From positions 1 through 38,295 of the forward strand of contig JAJPKJ010000057.1 in the NCBI GenBank assembly GCA_021323755.1: 38,295 bases of DNA, written 5' to 3'. The translations under genes were made by a program, and so were the position numbers. The number at the start of each line of letters is the position of its first letter. The first letter of the stretch is position 1. Shown in pieces: positions 8,490-16,953 of the stretch. The DNA is from Chitinophagales bacterium. Lineage in GTDB: Bacteria; Bacteroidota; Bacteroidia; Chitinophagales; Chitinophagaceae. The notes beneath the pieces are model-generated. The model was not told the origin of the DNA, ran no database searches, and saw only the letters and a program-made list of their open reading frames with translations.

Positions 8490-9734
8490 ATGACAATTTT
8501 CCTTTTTGCGTTTTATTTTTTTTTATTGCTGCTCATTATTAGCCGGGTTATTAAAAAAACAGAACCTGAGATCAAGTTTGGTACGATAACGGCAATGTTT
8601 TCCTTTAAAGTGTTGATGGGTTGCGCTTATGGATATATTTTTCTCCTCAATTATGGTGGCGATGATACCTGGGTCTTCTTTCGTGATTCATTACCGGAAT
8701 ATCAAAAATTAATTCATCATCCCTGGCAATTTCTCAATGATTTTTCACCGGCTGATGAATTTAATCACGCGTCCAATTTTTTCCAGTTCATTAAAGAATA
8801 TCTGTATGATTTTGAATATTGGATGATGCGGAAATTGCTCGCGCTTTTCAATGTCTTTAGCCGGGGAAATTATTATATTGACGCTTTATTTTTTGATTTT
8901 GTAATTTTCTGGGGACCGTTTCTTTTATTGAAATCCTTGCTTTCATATTTCCCCTCCAAGAGAAATATTTTGATATTGATTATTTTCTTTTTCCCATCGG
9001 TATCATTCTGGCTAAGCGGAATCCGCGCTGAGGGATTGGTGTTTCTTTTTATGGCAATATCAATTCATTATTCAGCGAAATGGTTTAACAATCACAAAAT
9101 ATCTTCTTTGATATTGACCATGATTGGCATTTTAGGAATGCTTGCTTTCAGGGGTGTCTACTTGTTGGTTTTTATTCCTGCCTTTATCAGTTGGATTCTA
9201 ACGTTCATATACAAACGAAAACCAGTTTTTGTATTCTTTTTAGTGTATATATTATCCGCATCATTATTTTTTGGGAGTTCATTATTATCTGAAAGAAATA
9301 ATTTGCCCTCAAGCATTGTCAGTCGTCAGCAGGATTTTTTCCATTTGCCCGGCAAAACGATATTTAGATTAGATACGCTTGAACCTTCCCCTAAAAGTTT
9401 TATAAAGATCTTACCCCAGGCTTTTTCAAATACCTTTTTTCGCCCATTTATCTGGGAATCAAAAGGATTCCTTCAAATCATTTCCGCTTTGGATATTTTT
9501 GTCTTTTGGATACTGATTTTATTGCTATTGATCTTTCATGAGAAGGACTGGAGAACTTATCTTTCAAACCCTTTATTGCTTTTATTTTCATTTTATGGGA
9601 TCACTTTGACGCTGTTGATTGGCTATATCGTGCCATTTCCCGGGGCGATCGTGCGATATAAATCCATCGCAGAATTACTGATCCTTTGTGCCATCACAAT
9701 AGCCATTGACTACAAGAAATTGTTCAAATTATAA
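8490..9734 (+). CDS. Polytopic membrane protein of a polysaccharide locus
   Basis: This 414-aa integral membrane protein has roughly ten hydrophobic segments. The first covers residues 1-20; others include ILILIIFFFPSVSFWLSGI, TMIGILGMLAFRGVYLLVFIP, VFFLVYILSASLFFG and FWILILLLLIFH. WLSGIRAEG and FPGAIVRYKSIAE resemble loops in polysaccharide polymerase/EpsG-like and GT-C-like proteins, but I cannot place it in a named family. An in-frame TTG at 8466 would add eight residues. I chose the ATG at 8490 because the -7 box at 8448-8455 would put the transcript start close to 8461. It is adjacent to two glycosyltransferases, so polymerisation or export of a glycan is a reasonable guess only. Confidence 0.7.
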   Translation: MTIFLFAFYFFLLLLIISRVIKKTEPEIKFGTITAMFSFKVLMGCAYGYIFLLNYGGDDTWVFFRDSLPEYQKLIHHPWQFLNDFSPADEFNHASNFFQFIKEYLYDFEYWMMRKLLALFNVFSRGNYYIDALFFDFVIFWGPFLLLKSLLSYFPSKRNILILIIFFFPSVSFWLSGIRAEGLVFLFMAISIHYSAKWFNNHKISSLILTMIGILGMLAFRGVYLLVFIPAFISWILTFIYKRKPVFVFFLVYILSASLFFGSSLLSERNNLPSSIVSRQQDFFHLPGKTIFRLDTLEPSPKSFIKILPQAFSNTFFRPFIWESKGFLQIISALDIFVFWILILLLLIFHEKDWRTYLSNPLLLLFSFYGITLTLLIGYIVPFPGAIVRYKSIAELLILCAITIAIDYKKLFKL

Positions 9735-9893
9735 CTTTTAATAATTTATACAATTTAGTCAAAAAAGCATTTTTTTTGATAATAATATTATTTAAAGCAT
9801 ATAAAATATTCACTTTTCATCGTATTTTATTCACATTTTTGAAAAATTTTTTTTATTAATTTGAATCAGTTAGTTTCGCGAAAAACAAACAGC

Positions 9894-12041
9894 ATGTCAT
9901 CCTTACGATTTCAATCAATCAATGATTTAAGTACAACACCGGAAGGGAAAGTAGCCGGATCGGCAAAAATCACCGCTATTTTTGGTGAGAATGTTTTTAC
10001 ATTAAAAACTGCCCGCGAATATTTGAGTGACGAAGCTTACAAGAGTCTGGCTTCCTCTATCAAAGGCGGAAAGAGAATTGACAGGGCAGTTGCCAATCAA
10101 ATTTCTGCTGGTTTGCGCCAATGGGCAGAAGGAAAAGGGGTAACCCATTTTACGCACTGGTTTCAACCCTTAACCGGTACTGCCGCTGAAAAACATGATT
10201 CTTTTTTTACATTAAAAAGCGATGGAACTGCGATAGAAGAATTTGACGGCGCTGCTTTAATTCAGCAGGAGCCCGATGCATCATCATTCCCGAGTGGTGG
10301 TTTACGCGCGACTTTTGAAGCACGTGGTTACACCGGCTGGGATCCTTCATCTCCGATTTTTATCATGGAAATCGGCCAAGGCAAAACACTTTGCATTCCG
10401 ACAATATTTGTTTCCTATACGGGCGAATCATTAGACTATAAGGCTCCGTTATTAAAAGCATTGGCATCCCTGGATAAAGCCGCTGTTGATGTTTGTCATT
10501 ATTTTGATAAAAACGTTACAAAAGTTACCGCAACACTGGGATGGGAACAGGAATATTTTGTGATTGACGAGGGTTTGTTTAATGCTCGTCCTGATCTGGT
10601 AATGAGTGGAAGAACGGTTTTTGGTCATGCTCCGGCAAAAGGACAGCAATTGGAAGATCATTATTTCGGTTCTATTCCTGAACGCATTTATTCCTTCATG
10701 AGAGATTTTGAAGAAGAGGGTTATAAATTGGGGATTCCATTACGCACCCGTCACAATGAAGTTGCTCCTTCACAATTTGAATGTGCCCCGATATTTGAAG
10801 AAGTTAGTGTTGGTGTTGATCACAATCTGTTAATGATGGACATCATGGACAGGGTTGCCCGCAGGCATAAATTGCGCGTTCTTCTGCATGAAAAACCTTT
10901 TGCAGGTATTAATGGAAACGGAAAGCACAACAACTGGAGTATGGCCACTGACACGGGTGTTAATCTTCTTGCGCCCGGCAAGACGCCAAAAACAAATTTG
11001 ATGTTCCTTACTTTTTTTGTGAACACCATTAAAGCCGTGCATGATTATTCAGATATATTGAGAGCGGCTATCGCTTCTGCTCCAAACGATTTCCGTTTAG
11101 GCGCTAATGAAGCTCCGCCGGCAATCATTTCTGTTTTCATCGGACAATATCTCAGTAAGGTATTGGGTGATATTAAAGAAAGAGTGGGAGCCAAATTTGA
11201 TGAACAGGATGAAGCGATCCTGAAACTGGACCTGCACAAAAGCATTCCTGAACTTTTATTGGATAATACAGACAGAAACAGAACTTCTCCCTTTGCCTTT
11301 ACGGGAAACAAGTTTGAATTCCGCGCTGTCGGTTCTTCTGCAAACTGCGCCAATGCCATGATTGCCTTGAATACGATCCTTGCTGAAACGTTGAAGACAT
11401 TTAAAAAAGAGGTTGATGCATTGGTAGATAAAGGGGAGAAAAAGGAAATTGCCTTGATGCATGTGATCAGGGAATATGTGGTAAGCAGTGAAAAGGTTCT
11501 ATTTGAAGGAGATGGCTACAGCGACGAGTGGCATCATGAAGCAGAAAGACGCGGATTGCCAAATGTACGCACCACCCCATTGGCCTTGGATGCGATGGTA
11601 ACCGAAAAGGCAAAACATCTATTTGAAGACAATAATGTTTACAATCATGCTGAGTTGGAAGCCCGTCACGAAATTGAATTGGAAAAATATATCAAGAAAG
11701 TGCAGATCGAAGCGCGCATAATGGGTGAATTGGCAACAAGCCATATTCTTCCTCCTGCCATTAAATATCAAAATACGCTGATAGAGAATATTAAAGGTCT
11801 GAAGGAAATTGGGTTGAAAGAGAGCACTTATTCCAATCAAAAACAAATACTGGAAAAAATATCAGAGCACATCGGTAAAGTAAGTGAATTGGTTGCCAAA
11901 ATGATCGAGGCAAGAAAGATTGCCAATGCCATGACTGATACAAGAACAAAAGCAATTGCTTATTGCAGCCAGGTCAAAGAAGCGTTCTTTGATGAGATCC
12001 GTTATCATGTTGATAAATTGGAATTACTGGTAGATGATTAA
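9894..12041 (+). CDS. glnN: Glutamine synthetase type III
   Basis: Forms glutamine from glutamate, ammonia and ATP; the GSIII (GlnN) class is common in Bacteroidota. The 715 aa match the roughly 700-730 aa family length. Motifs include FGENVFTLKTAREYLS near the N-terminus, THWFQPLTG, SGGLRATFEARGYT, GWEQEYFVID (metal-binding glutamates), RHNEVAPSQFE, the KPFAGINGNGKHNNWSM loop (ATP/His region) and NRTSPFAFTGNKFEFRAVGSS (active-site arginines). An upstream in-frame TTG at 9861 would add 11 residues. The ATG at 9894 is preferred because MSSLRFQ is the usual GSIII beginning. The gene has a 159-bp very AT-rich leader and ends at a strong terminator (12105-12136). Confidence 0.96.
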   Translation: MSSLRFQSINDLSTTPEGKVAGSAKITAIFGENVFTLKTAREYLSDEAYKSLASSIKGGKRIDRAVANQISAGLRQWAEGKGVTHFTHWFQPLTGTAAEKHDSFFTLKSDGTAIEEFDGAALIQQEPDASSFPSGGLRATFEARGYTGWDPSSPIFIMEIGQGKTLCIPTIFVSYTGESLDYKAPLLKALASLDKAAVDVCHYFDKNVTKVTATLGWEQEYFVIDEGLFNARPDLVMSGRTVFGHAPAKGQQLEDHYFGSIPERIYSFMRDFEEEGYKLGIPLRTRHNEVAPSQFECAPIFEEVSVGVDHNLLMMDIMDRVARRHKLRVLLHEKPFAGINGNGKHNNWSMATDTGVNLLAPGKTPKTNLMFLTFFVNTIKAVHDYSDILRAAIASAPNDFRLGANEAPPAIISVFIGQYLSKVLGDIKERVGAKFDEQDEAILKLDLHKSIPELLLDNTDRNRTSPFAFTGNKFEFRAVGSSANCANAMIALNTILAETLKTFKKEVDALVDKGEKKEIALMHVIREYVVSSEKVLFEGDGYSDEWHHEAERRGLPNVRTTPLALDAMVTEKAKHLFEDNNVYNHAELEARHEIELEKYIKKVQIEARIMGELATSHILPPAIKYQNTLIENIKGLKEIGLKESTYSNQKQILEKISEHIGKVSELVAKMIEARKIANAMTDTRTKAIAYCSQVKEAFFDEIRYHVDKLELLVDD

Positions 12042-12104
12042 GAGTGGCTTCTTCCAAAATATCGTGAAATGTTATTCTTAAGATAATCCCAATTGTTTTT
12101 AATC

Positions 12105-12145
12105 AAAGGGCATCCCTATAATAAGTGATGCCCTTTTTTATTTTT
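12105..12145 (+). terminator. Rho-independent terminator of glnN
   Basis: AAAGGGCATC (12105-12114) pairs perfectly with GATGCCCTTT (12127-12136) around a 12-nt loop. The U-tract continues to about 12145 on the plus strand. Its tail contains the stop codon of the convergent cmk gene (12138-12140). Confidence 0.92.
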
Positions 12146-12833
12146 GATTATTGATCTTATCTTTTGCCCATTTCAGGGCAATATCCAGTTGTTGCTTTAT
12201 GGAAAGATGAGAATTATCAAGGACGATGGCATCATCTGCTTTTCGCAAAGGACTTACTTCACGATGTGAATCAATATAGTCGCGCATTTCAAGATTTGCT
12301 TTCACTTCTTCCAAAGTAATGTTCGGGTTTTTTTCGAACAATTCTTTAAATCTTCTTTCGACCCTGATCGCATTATCGGCAGTCATAAAAATTTTTAATT
12401 CTGCTTTGGGAAAGACAACCGTACCGATATCTCTTCCATCCATTACGATCCCTTTCCTGCGACCGATTTTATGTTGTTGCGCAACGGCAGTTTCCCGGAC
12501 AGATTTTATTGCAGCTATGTCACTTACCTTTTCTGCGATCACCAGATCGCGGATAACGTACTCGACATTTTCTCCATTCAAATGAATTTCGCTTTGCTTG
12601 CTTTGGGGATTGTAAATAAATTCAAGCACAATTTCGCTCAGGGCTTCTTCTACTTTTTTTTGTTTTGTCCAGTCAACATGATTACGCAAAAAATATAAAG
12701 TGATCGCCCGATACATAGCACCGCTGTCAATATAAACGTAATCCAATGCCTTGGCCAATTGTTTTGCCAGCGTACTTTTACCGCAAGAAGACCATCCGTC
12801 GATAGTAATAATGATTTTTTTTGGCGATTGCAT
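12138..12833 (-). CDS. cmk: Cytidylate kinase
   Basis: Phosphorylates CMP and dCMP to the diphosphates with ATP. It is 231 aa, normal for the family. The P-loop is GWSSCGKS (residues 13-20). YIDSGAMYRAITLYFL is the CMP-binding segment, GIVMDGRDIGTVVFPKAELKIF the central signature, and RDYIDSHREVSPLRKADDAI the C-terminal NMP-binding and lid region. It lies just after the clpC terminator on the same strand. A -7-like TATTTTTG (12856-12849) overlaps the terminator tail, suggesting its own promoter with a leader of only about ten nucleotides. It is convergent with glnN. Confidence 0.96.
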   Translation of the reverse strand: MQSPKKIIITIDGWSSCGKSTLAKQLAKALDYVYIDSGAMYRAITLYFLRNHVDWTKQKKVEEALSEIVLEFIYNPQSKQSEIHLNGENVEYVIRDLVIAEKVSDIAAIKSVRETAVAQQHKIGRRKGIVMDGRDIGTVVFPKAELKIFMTADNAIRVERRFKELFEKNPNITLEEVKANLEMRDYIDSHREVSPLRKADDAIVLDNSHLSIKQQLDIALKWAKDKINNQK

Positions 12834-12845
12834 AGTGCTGTTGTT

Positions 12846-12884
12846 TCACAAAAATAAAAAATGCCAACACGAGATTGGCATTTT
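12846..12884 (-). terminator. Rho-independent terminator of clpC
   Basis: AAAATGCCAA (12858-12867) pairs with TTGGCATTTT (12875-12884) around a 7-nt loop. Read on the minus strand it is followed by TTTTTTATTTTTG. It is 24 nt beyond the clpC stop. The tail includes TATTTTTG, a match to the -7 promoter box, immediately before cmk. Confidence 0.9.
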
Positions 12885-12907
12885 ATTCATACAATATCAT
12901 TAAAAAT

Positions 12908-15433
12908 CTATGCTTCTGATTTTTGCTTTGTCTTTTCCTGTAAAGAAAATTTGATTTTCGAATTTTCCTTATCAAGATCGGCGATCAGCACATCTCCATT
13001 CTTGATGCTCATATTCAAAATTTCTTCAGCTAACGGATCTTCCAGGTATTTTTGAATTGCCCGGTGCAAAGGACGCGCGCCAAACTGCTGATCATATCCT
13101 TTATCTGCTATGAAATTTTTTGCCAATTCAGTCAGTTCCAGAGAAAATCCAAGATTGCTCAGGCGTTTCATCACCCCTTTCATTAAAATATCAATTATCT
13201 GGAAAATATGATCTTTCGTCAAAGAATTGAAAATGACTACATCATCAATACGATTCAAAAATTCGGGACTAAATGTGCGTTTTAAAGCCTTTTCTATAAC
13301 TGCCTTTGTATTTTCTTCTGCATTCAGCGTTCTTGCGGCAGTTGCAAATCCTACACCATCACCAAAATCTTTCAACTGACGAACACCGATATTGGATGTC
13401 ATGATAATCAAAGTATTTTTGAAATTAACTTTTCTACCCAATCCGTCGGTTAATTGACCATCGTCAAGCACCTGCAACAAAATATTGTAAATATCAGGAT
13501 GAGCCTTTTCGATTTCGTCGAGAAGGATAACTGAATAGGGCTTGCGACGAACTTTTTCTGTAAGCTGTTCGCCTTCTTCATAGCCAACATATCCCGGAGG
13601 CGCACCGATCAATCTGCTCACGGTGAATTTTTCCATATACTCACTCATATCTATGCGAATCAAAGAATCTTCTGAGTCGAACATATATCTTGCCAATGCG
13701 CGCGCCAATTCTGTTTTTCCAACTCCTGTGGGTCCCAAAAATATAAATGTCCCAATTGGCTTTTTCGGATCTTTCAAGCCAACCCGGTTACGTTGAATGG
13801 CTTTTACAATTTTCTGGATAGCTTCATCTTGTCCCACTACCATTTCAGTCATATCAACACCCATATTACGGAGTTTCTCGCTTTCGGCTTGAACCATGCG
13901 CTTTACAGGAATGCCCGTCATCATGCTTACCACTTCGGCAATATTTTCTTCATCGATCGGATATCGTTTGTGTTTGCTCTCTTCTTCCCATTCGTTCTTT
14001 GCTTTTTCTAATTCTTCCTGCAACCGTTTTTCTGTGTCGCGCAAAGAAGCGGCTTCTTCAAACTTCTGACTTTTTACCACTTTATTTTTTTCATTCTTCA
14101 CATCTTCGATCTTCTTCTCCAATTCAACAATGTTTTCCGGAACATTGATATTTTTTAAGTGAACACGAGCCCCAACTTCATCCAGTACATCAATCGCTTT
14201 ATCCGGTAATAAACGATCCGTCATATAACGGTCACTCAATTTTACACATGCATCGATTGCGTCATCAGAATAAATGACATTATGATAATCTTCGTATTTT
14301 GACTTGATGTTATTCAGGATCTGAATTGTTTCTTCAACAGTTGGAGGGTCAACCATCACTTTTTGAAAACGACGATCGAGTGCACCATCTTTTTCAATAT
14401 ACATTCTGTATTCGTCCAGGGTGGAAGCGCCGATGCACTGTAGTTCTCCCCTTGCTAACGCCGGTTTGAAAATATTTGAGGCATCAAGGGAACCACTTGC
14501 GCCACCTGCGCCTACAATGGTATGTATCTCATCAATAAAAAGAATTACATCGCGATTTTTTTCAAGTTCATTCATTATCGCTTTCATTCTTTCTTCAAAC
14601 TGTCCTCTATATTTTGTTCCGGCAACCAATGCGGCAAGATCAAGAGAAATAACGCGCTTATCGAATAATACGCGCGAAACCTTTCTTTGTACAATGCGCA
14701 ATGCCAATCCTTCCACAATGGCCGTTTTGCCAACACCTGGTTCGCCAATTAATATCGGGTTATTTTTTTTGCGGCGGGAAAGTATTTGCGATACTCTTTC
14801 AATTTCTTCTTCGCGACCGACTATCGGATCCAATGCCCCTGTTTCTGCAAGTCGTGTAATGTCTCTTCCAAAATTATCGAGTACCGGCGTCTTGCTTTTG
14901 GCATTTCCTGCGGCGCGTGCTTTTTGCTGAGAATATTTTTTCTCTTCATCAAAGTCATCATCATTGTCTTCGGTATATTCACCGCGAACTTCGTTGCTTT
15001 TTACCACGCCTAATTCGTTTCTGAATAAATCGTAATCCACGTCAAATTGATTTAAGATTTGTGTTGCAATGTTTTCCTTGTTTTTTAATATCGAAAGCAT
15101 CAAATGTTCTGTTTCAACAGTTGGGCTTTTTAATGCTTTTGCTTCGAGCACAGTTACCCGAATTACTTTTTCAGCCTGCTTGGTCAGCGGAAGGCTGTTG
15201 ATGTTTGCAATATTTTTTCCTGTTTTATCTTTTACTGCGATCTCTACTTCTTTGCGCAGTTCATACAGATCAACATTGAAGCTTTTAAGAATGCGTACCG
15301 CTGTGTTGTCGCCCTCGCGGATCAAACCCAGCAATAAATGTTCGGTGCCAATAAAATCATTCCCCAACCGCAAAGCTTCTTCCCTGCTGAACGATATAAT
15401 TTCCTTTACTTGTGCCGAAAAATTATGATCCAT
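12908..15433 (-). CDS. clpC: ATP-dependent Clp protease ATP-binding subunit ClpC
   Basis: Hsp100 unfoldase that feeds substrates to ClpP; cytoplasmic stress and protein quality control. It is 841 aa. The Clp N-domain (about 1-145) starts MDHNFSAQVKEIISFSREEA and shows the double repeat beginning FIGTEHLLLGLIREGD and VETEHLMLSILKNKE. The D1 AAA module has GEPGVGKTA and VILFIDEIHTIVGAGG. A UVR-like middle segment (KSQKFEEAASLRD) marks ClpC rather than ClpA or ClpB. The D2 module has GPTGVGKTELARAL and VILLDEIEKAH. The reading frame is open another 49 codons upstream to 15580, but that part is not Clp-like and overlaps the divergent STAS gene, so the ATG at 15433 is the start. An FNR-like palindrome sits 82 nt upstream. 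Confidence 0.96.
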   Translation of the reverse strand: MDHNFSAQVKEIISFSREEALRLGNDFIGTEHLLLGLIREGDNTAVRILKSFNVDLYELRKEVEIAVKDKTGKNIANINSLPLTKQAEKVIRVTVLEAKALKSPTVETEHLMLSILKNKENIATQILNQFDVDYDLFRNELGVVKSNEVRGEYTEDNDDDFDEEKKYSQQKARAAGNAKSKTPVLDNFGRDITRLAETGALDPIVGREEEIERVSQILSRRKKNNPILIGEPGVGKTAIVEGLALRIVQRKVSRVLFDKRVISLDLAALVAGTKYRGQFEERMKAIMNELEKNRDVILFIDEIHTIVGAGGASGSLDASNIFKPALARGELQCIGASTLDEYRMYIEKDGALDRRFQKVMVDPPTVEETIQILNNIKSKYEDYHNVIYSDDAIDACVKLSDRYMTDRLLPDKAIDVLDEVGARVHLKNINVPENIVELEKKIEDVKNEKNKVVKSQKFEEAASLRDTEKRLQEELEKAKNEWEEESKHKRYPIDEENIAEVVSMMTGIPVKRMVQAESEKLRNMGVDMTEMVVGQDEAIQKIVKAIQRNRVGLKDPKKPIGTFIFLGPTGVGKTELARALARYMFDSEDSLIRIDMSEYMEKFTVSRLIGAPPGYVGYEEGEQLTEKVRRKPYSVILLDEIEKAHPDIYNILLQVLDDGQLTDGLGRKVNFKNTLIIMTSNIGVRQLKDFGDGVGFATAARTLNAEENTKAVIEKALKRTFSPEFLNRIDDVVIFNSLTKDHIFQIIDILMKGVMKRLSNLGFSLELTELAKNFIADKGYDQQFGARPLHRAIQKYLEDPLAEEILNMSIKNGDVLIADLDKENSKIKFSLQEKTKQKSEA

Positions 15434-15443
15434 TTTTAAGTAA

Positions 15444-15476
15444 TTGAGCTTTATACAATAATAACGAATAATTTTG
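15444..15476 (+). promoter_or_regulatory. Bacteroidota-type promoter for the STAS gene
   Basis: TTG at 15444-15446, a 22-nt spacer, then TAATTTTG at 15469-15476 match TTG-N17-23-TAnnTTTG. The predicted transcript start is near 15483, giving a leader of about 48 nt before the ATG at 15531. The FNR-like site at 15509-15522 would then lie inside this leader. Confidence 0.5.
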
Positions 15477-15508
15477 ATTTCTATTTCCTGAATCTTATCA
15501 ACGGTGTG

Positions 15509-15522
15509 TTGATATTCATCAT
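15509..15522. promoter_or_regulatory. FNR/CRP-like site TTGATattcATCAT between clpC and STAS gene
   Basis: Perfect TGAT-N4-ATCA core (15510-15521), with nine of ten bases matching the FNR consensus TTGAT-N4-ATCAA. Its centre (15515.5) is 82 nt before the clpC start, similar to the other sites in this window. It is only 9 nt before the STAS start, where it could only repress. Regulation of clpC is inferred. Confidence 0.45.
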
Positions 15523-15530
15523 TTACAACT

Positions 15531-15905
15531 ATGCAAGTCAAAATTGATACCAGAGAGAAATTCCATGTCATTACTATCAATCAGCCATTTCTTGCTGCTA
15601 ATATGACAGCAGATCTGAGTAATTGCTTAATTCCGTTACTGCAAAATGACGTAAAAAACCTTGTATTGAATTTAAAAGACATTAAAAACATAGACATTGC
15701 TGCTGCTGAACAACTGGTAAAACTGCAACAAAATTTTTACGAACAAAATGCATCATTCGTTGTTTGCGAGCTTCAGCCCGAGGTGGAGGATTTTCTGGAA
15801 GAATCTGATCTGCTTGAAATGATGAACATAATTCCCACTGAAAGCGAAGCAAGCGACATAATCATGATGGAGGAAATTGAACGCGAATTGTTGGACGAGG
15901 AATAA
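15531..15905 (+). CDS. STAS domain protein (anti-sigma antagonist-like)
   Basis: Small STAS-fold protein, 124 aa, with an N-terminal STAS domain (about 1-105) and an acidic tail (MMEEIERELLDEE). STAS proteins usually switch partner proteins (anti-sigma kinases, stressosomes) by phosphorylation of a Ser/Thr in the DSSG-like loop. Here that loop reads KDIKNIDIAAAEQLV, with alanines at the phosphorylatable position, so it probably is not controlled by phosphorylation. LNLKDI and AAEQLVKLQQNFYEQNASFVV are the core strand and helix. It is first in a plus-strand run with fructosamine kinase and rnz. The cellular partner is unknown, and no anti-sigma kinase is encoded nearby. Confidence 0.8.
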   Translation: MQVKIDTREKFHVITINQPFLAANMTADLSNCLIPLLQNDVKNLVLNLKDIKNIDIAAAEQLVKLQQNFYEQNASFVVCELQPEVEDFLEESDLLEMMNIIPTESEASDIIMMEEIERELLDEE

Positions 15906-15979
15906 TTTTAGTCAGCCTTGTGGTTTATGGTACCAGTTTCGTGGATCAGTCATCATGCTGTTCACCAATTTAAGTGTAA

Positions 15980-16861
15980 ATGACCTCAGACATTATACAA
16001 AAATCTGTTGAAAAAATTCTTTCTCATTCCATTGATCTCACCATTATCTCTGTGGAATTTAATTCGATCGGTGGCGGTTCAATCAATGATAGCTATCAGA
16101 TCATCATTAACAAAAAAGAAAGGTTTTTTTGCAAACTGAATTCAGCCAAGAAATTCCCCTCTCTTTTTATCAAAGAAAAAAACGGCCTTGAATTTTTAGC
16201 TAAACAAGATATAATCAAAATACCTTCCGTAATTGCTTGCGAAGAATTTGATGACAAACAAATTTTAATTCTCGAATGGATCGACCATGGACCTGGAACT
16301 GAGAAATTCTGGGAAAATTTTGGTGAGCAGCTTTCAATGCTGCACAGGATCTCAGACAATCATTTTGGTTTGGATGAAGACAATTATATGGGCGCATTGA
16401 CACAATGCAATAATCCTTCAAAGACCTGGACAGATTTTTTTATTCATCAACGCCTTGAACCACAAATCAGATTGGCCTTGGACAATCGTTTACTCGATAA
16501 CAAATCACTTTCGCACTTTAATAATCTATACAAAAAATTGCCCGAGATCTTTCCCTTAGAATCTCCATCATTATTACATGGGGATCTATGGAGCGGGAAT
16601 TTTTTGTGCAACCATAATAATGAACCTGTTTTAATAGATCCTGCAGTTTATTTTGGTCATCGTAGTGTTGATCTGGCCATGACAACGCTTTTCGGTGGTT
16701 TTGACAAGAAATTTTATGAAACCTACAACCATCATTTTCCTTTCCCGCAAAATCACCGGGAACAATGGAAAATTTGCAACTTGTATCCATTATTAATTCA
16801 TCTCAATCTTTTTGGCGAAACTTATCGCTTAGATATTCTTCAAACCATTAAGGGTTTTTAA
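15980..16861 (+). CDS. Fructosamine kinase family protein
   Basis: Kinase-fold enzyme of the fructosamine/ketosamine-3-kinase family (related to aminoglycoside phosphotransferases), 293 aa. Members phosphorylate sugar adducts on lysines, which destabilises them and repairs glycated protein. Motifs: GGGSINDSYQI (nucleotide loop, about 32-42), ERFFCKLNSA with the ATP-binding Lys, ILEWIDHG (hinge), HGDLWSGNF with catalytic Asp (His200-x-Asp202), and VLIDPAVYFGHRSVDLAM (Mg-binding DP, a family signature). It is 74 bp after the STAS gene and 92 bp before rnz, on the same strand. It starts at the ATG at 15980. Substrate range cannot be read from sequence. Confidence 0.88.
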   Translation: MTSDIIQKSVEKILSHSIDLTIISVEFNSIGGGSINDSYQIIINKKERFFCKLNSAKKFPSLFIKEKNGLEFLAKQDIIKIPSVIACEEFDDKQILILEWIDHGPGTEKFWENFGEQLSMLHRISDNHFGLDEDNYMGALTQCNNPSKTWTDFFIHQRLEPQIRLALDNRLLDNKSLSHFNNLYKKLPEIFPLESPSLLHGDLWSGNFLCNHNNEPVLIDPAVYFGHRSVDLAMTTLFGGFDKKFYETYNHHFPFPQNHREQWKICNLYPLLIHLNLFGETYRLDILQTIKGF

Positions 16862-16953
16862 TATTAACGGATTAATTTCCTATTTTGTATCGTTAAGCAG
16901 CTAAATGGATTGGATGGAAGTCTTAACACGAATCGTAAACTTAAAACCGCTAA

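Noticed and set aside
15434-15580. 49-residue N-terminal extension of clpC
   Set aside because: It is not Clp-like and overlaps the STAS gene start on the other strand. MDHNFSAQ at 15433 is the expected beginning of the N-domain.
16086-16099. ATGATagctATCAG, a perfect TGAT-N4-ATCA core
   Set aside because: It lies inside the fructosamine kinase coding sequence (NDSYQ region) and is consistent with the roughly one chance copy expected in the window.
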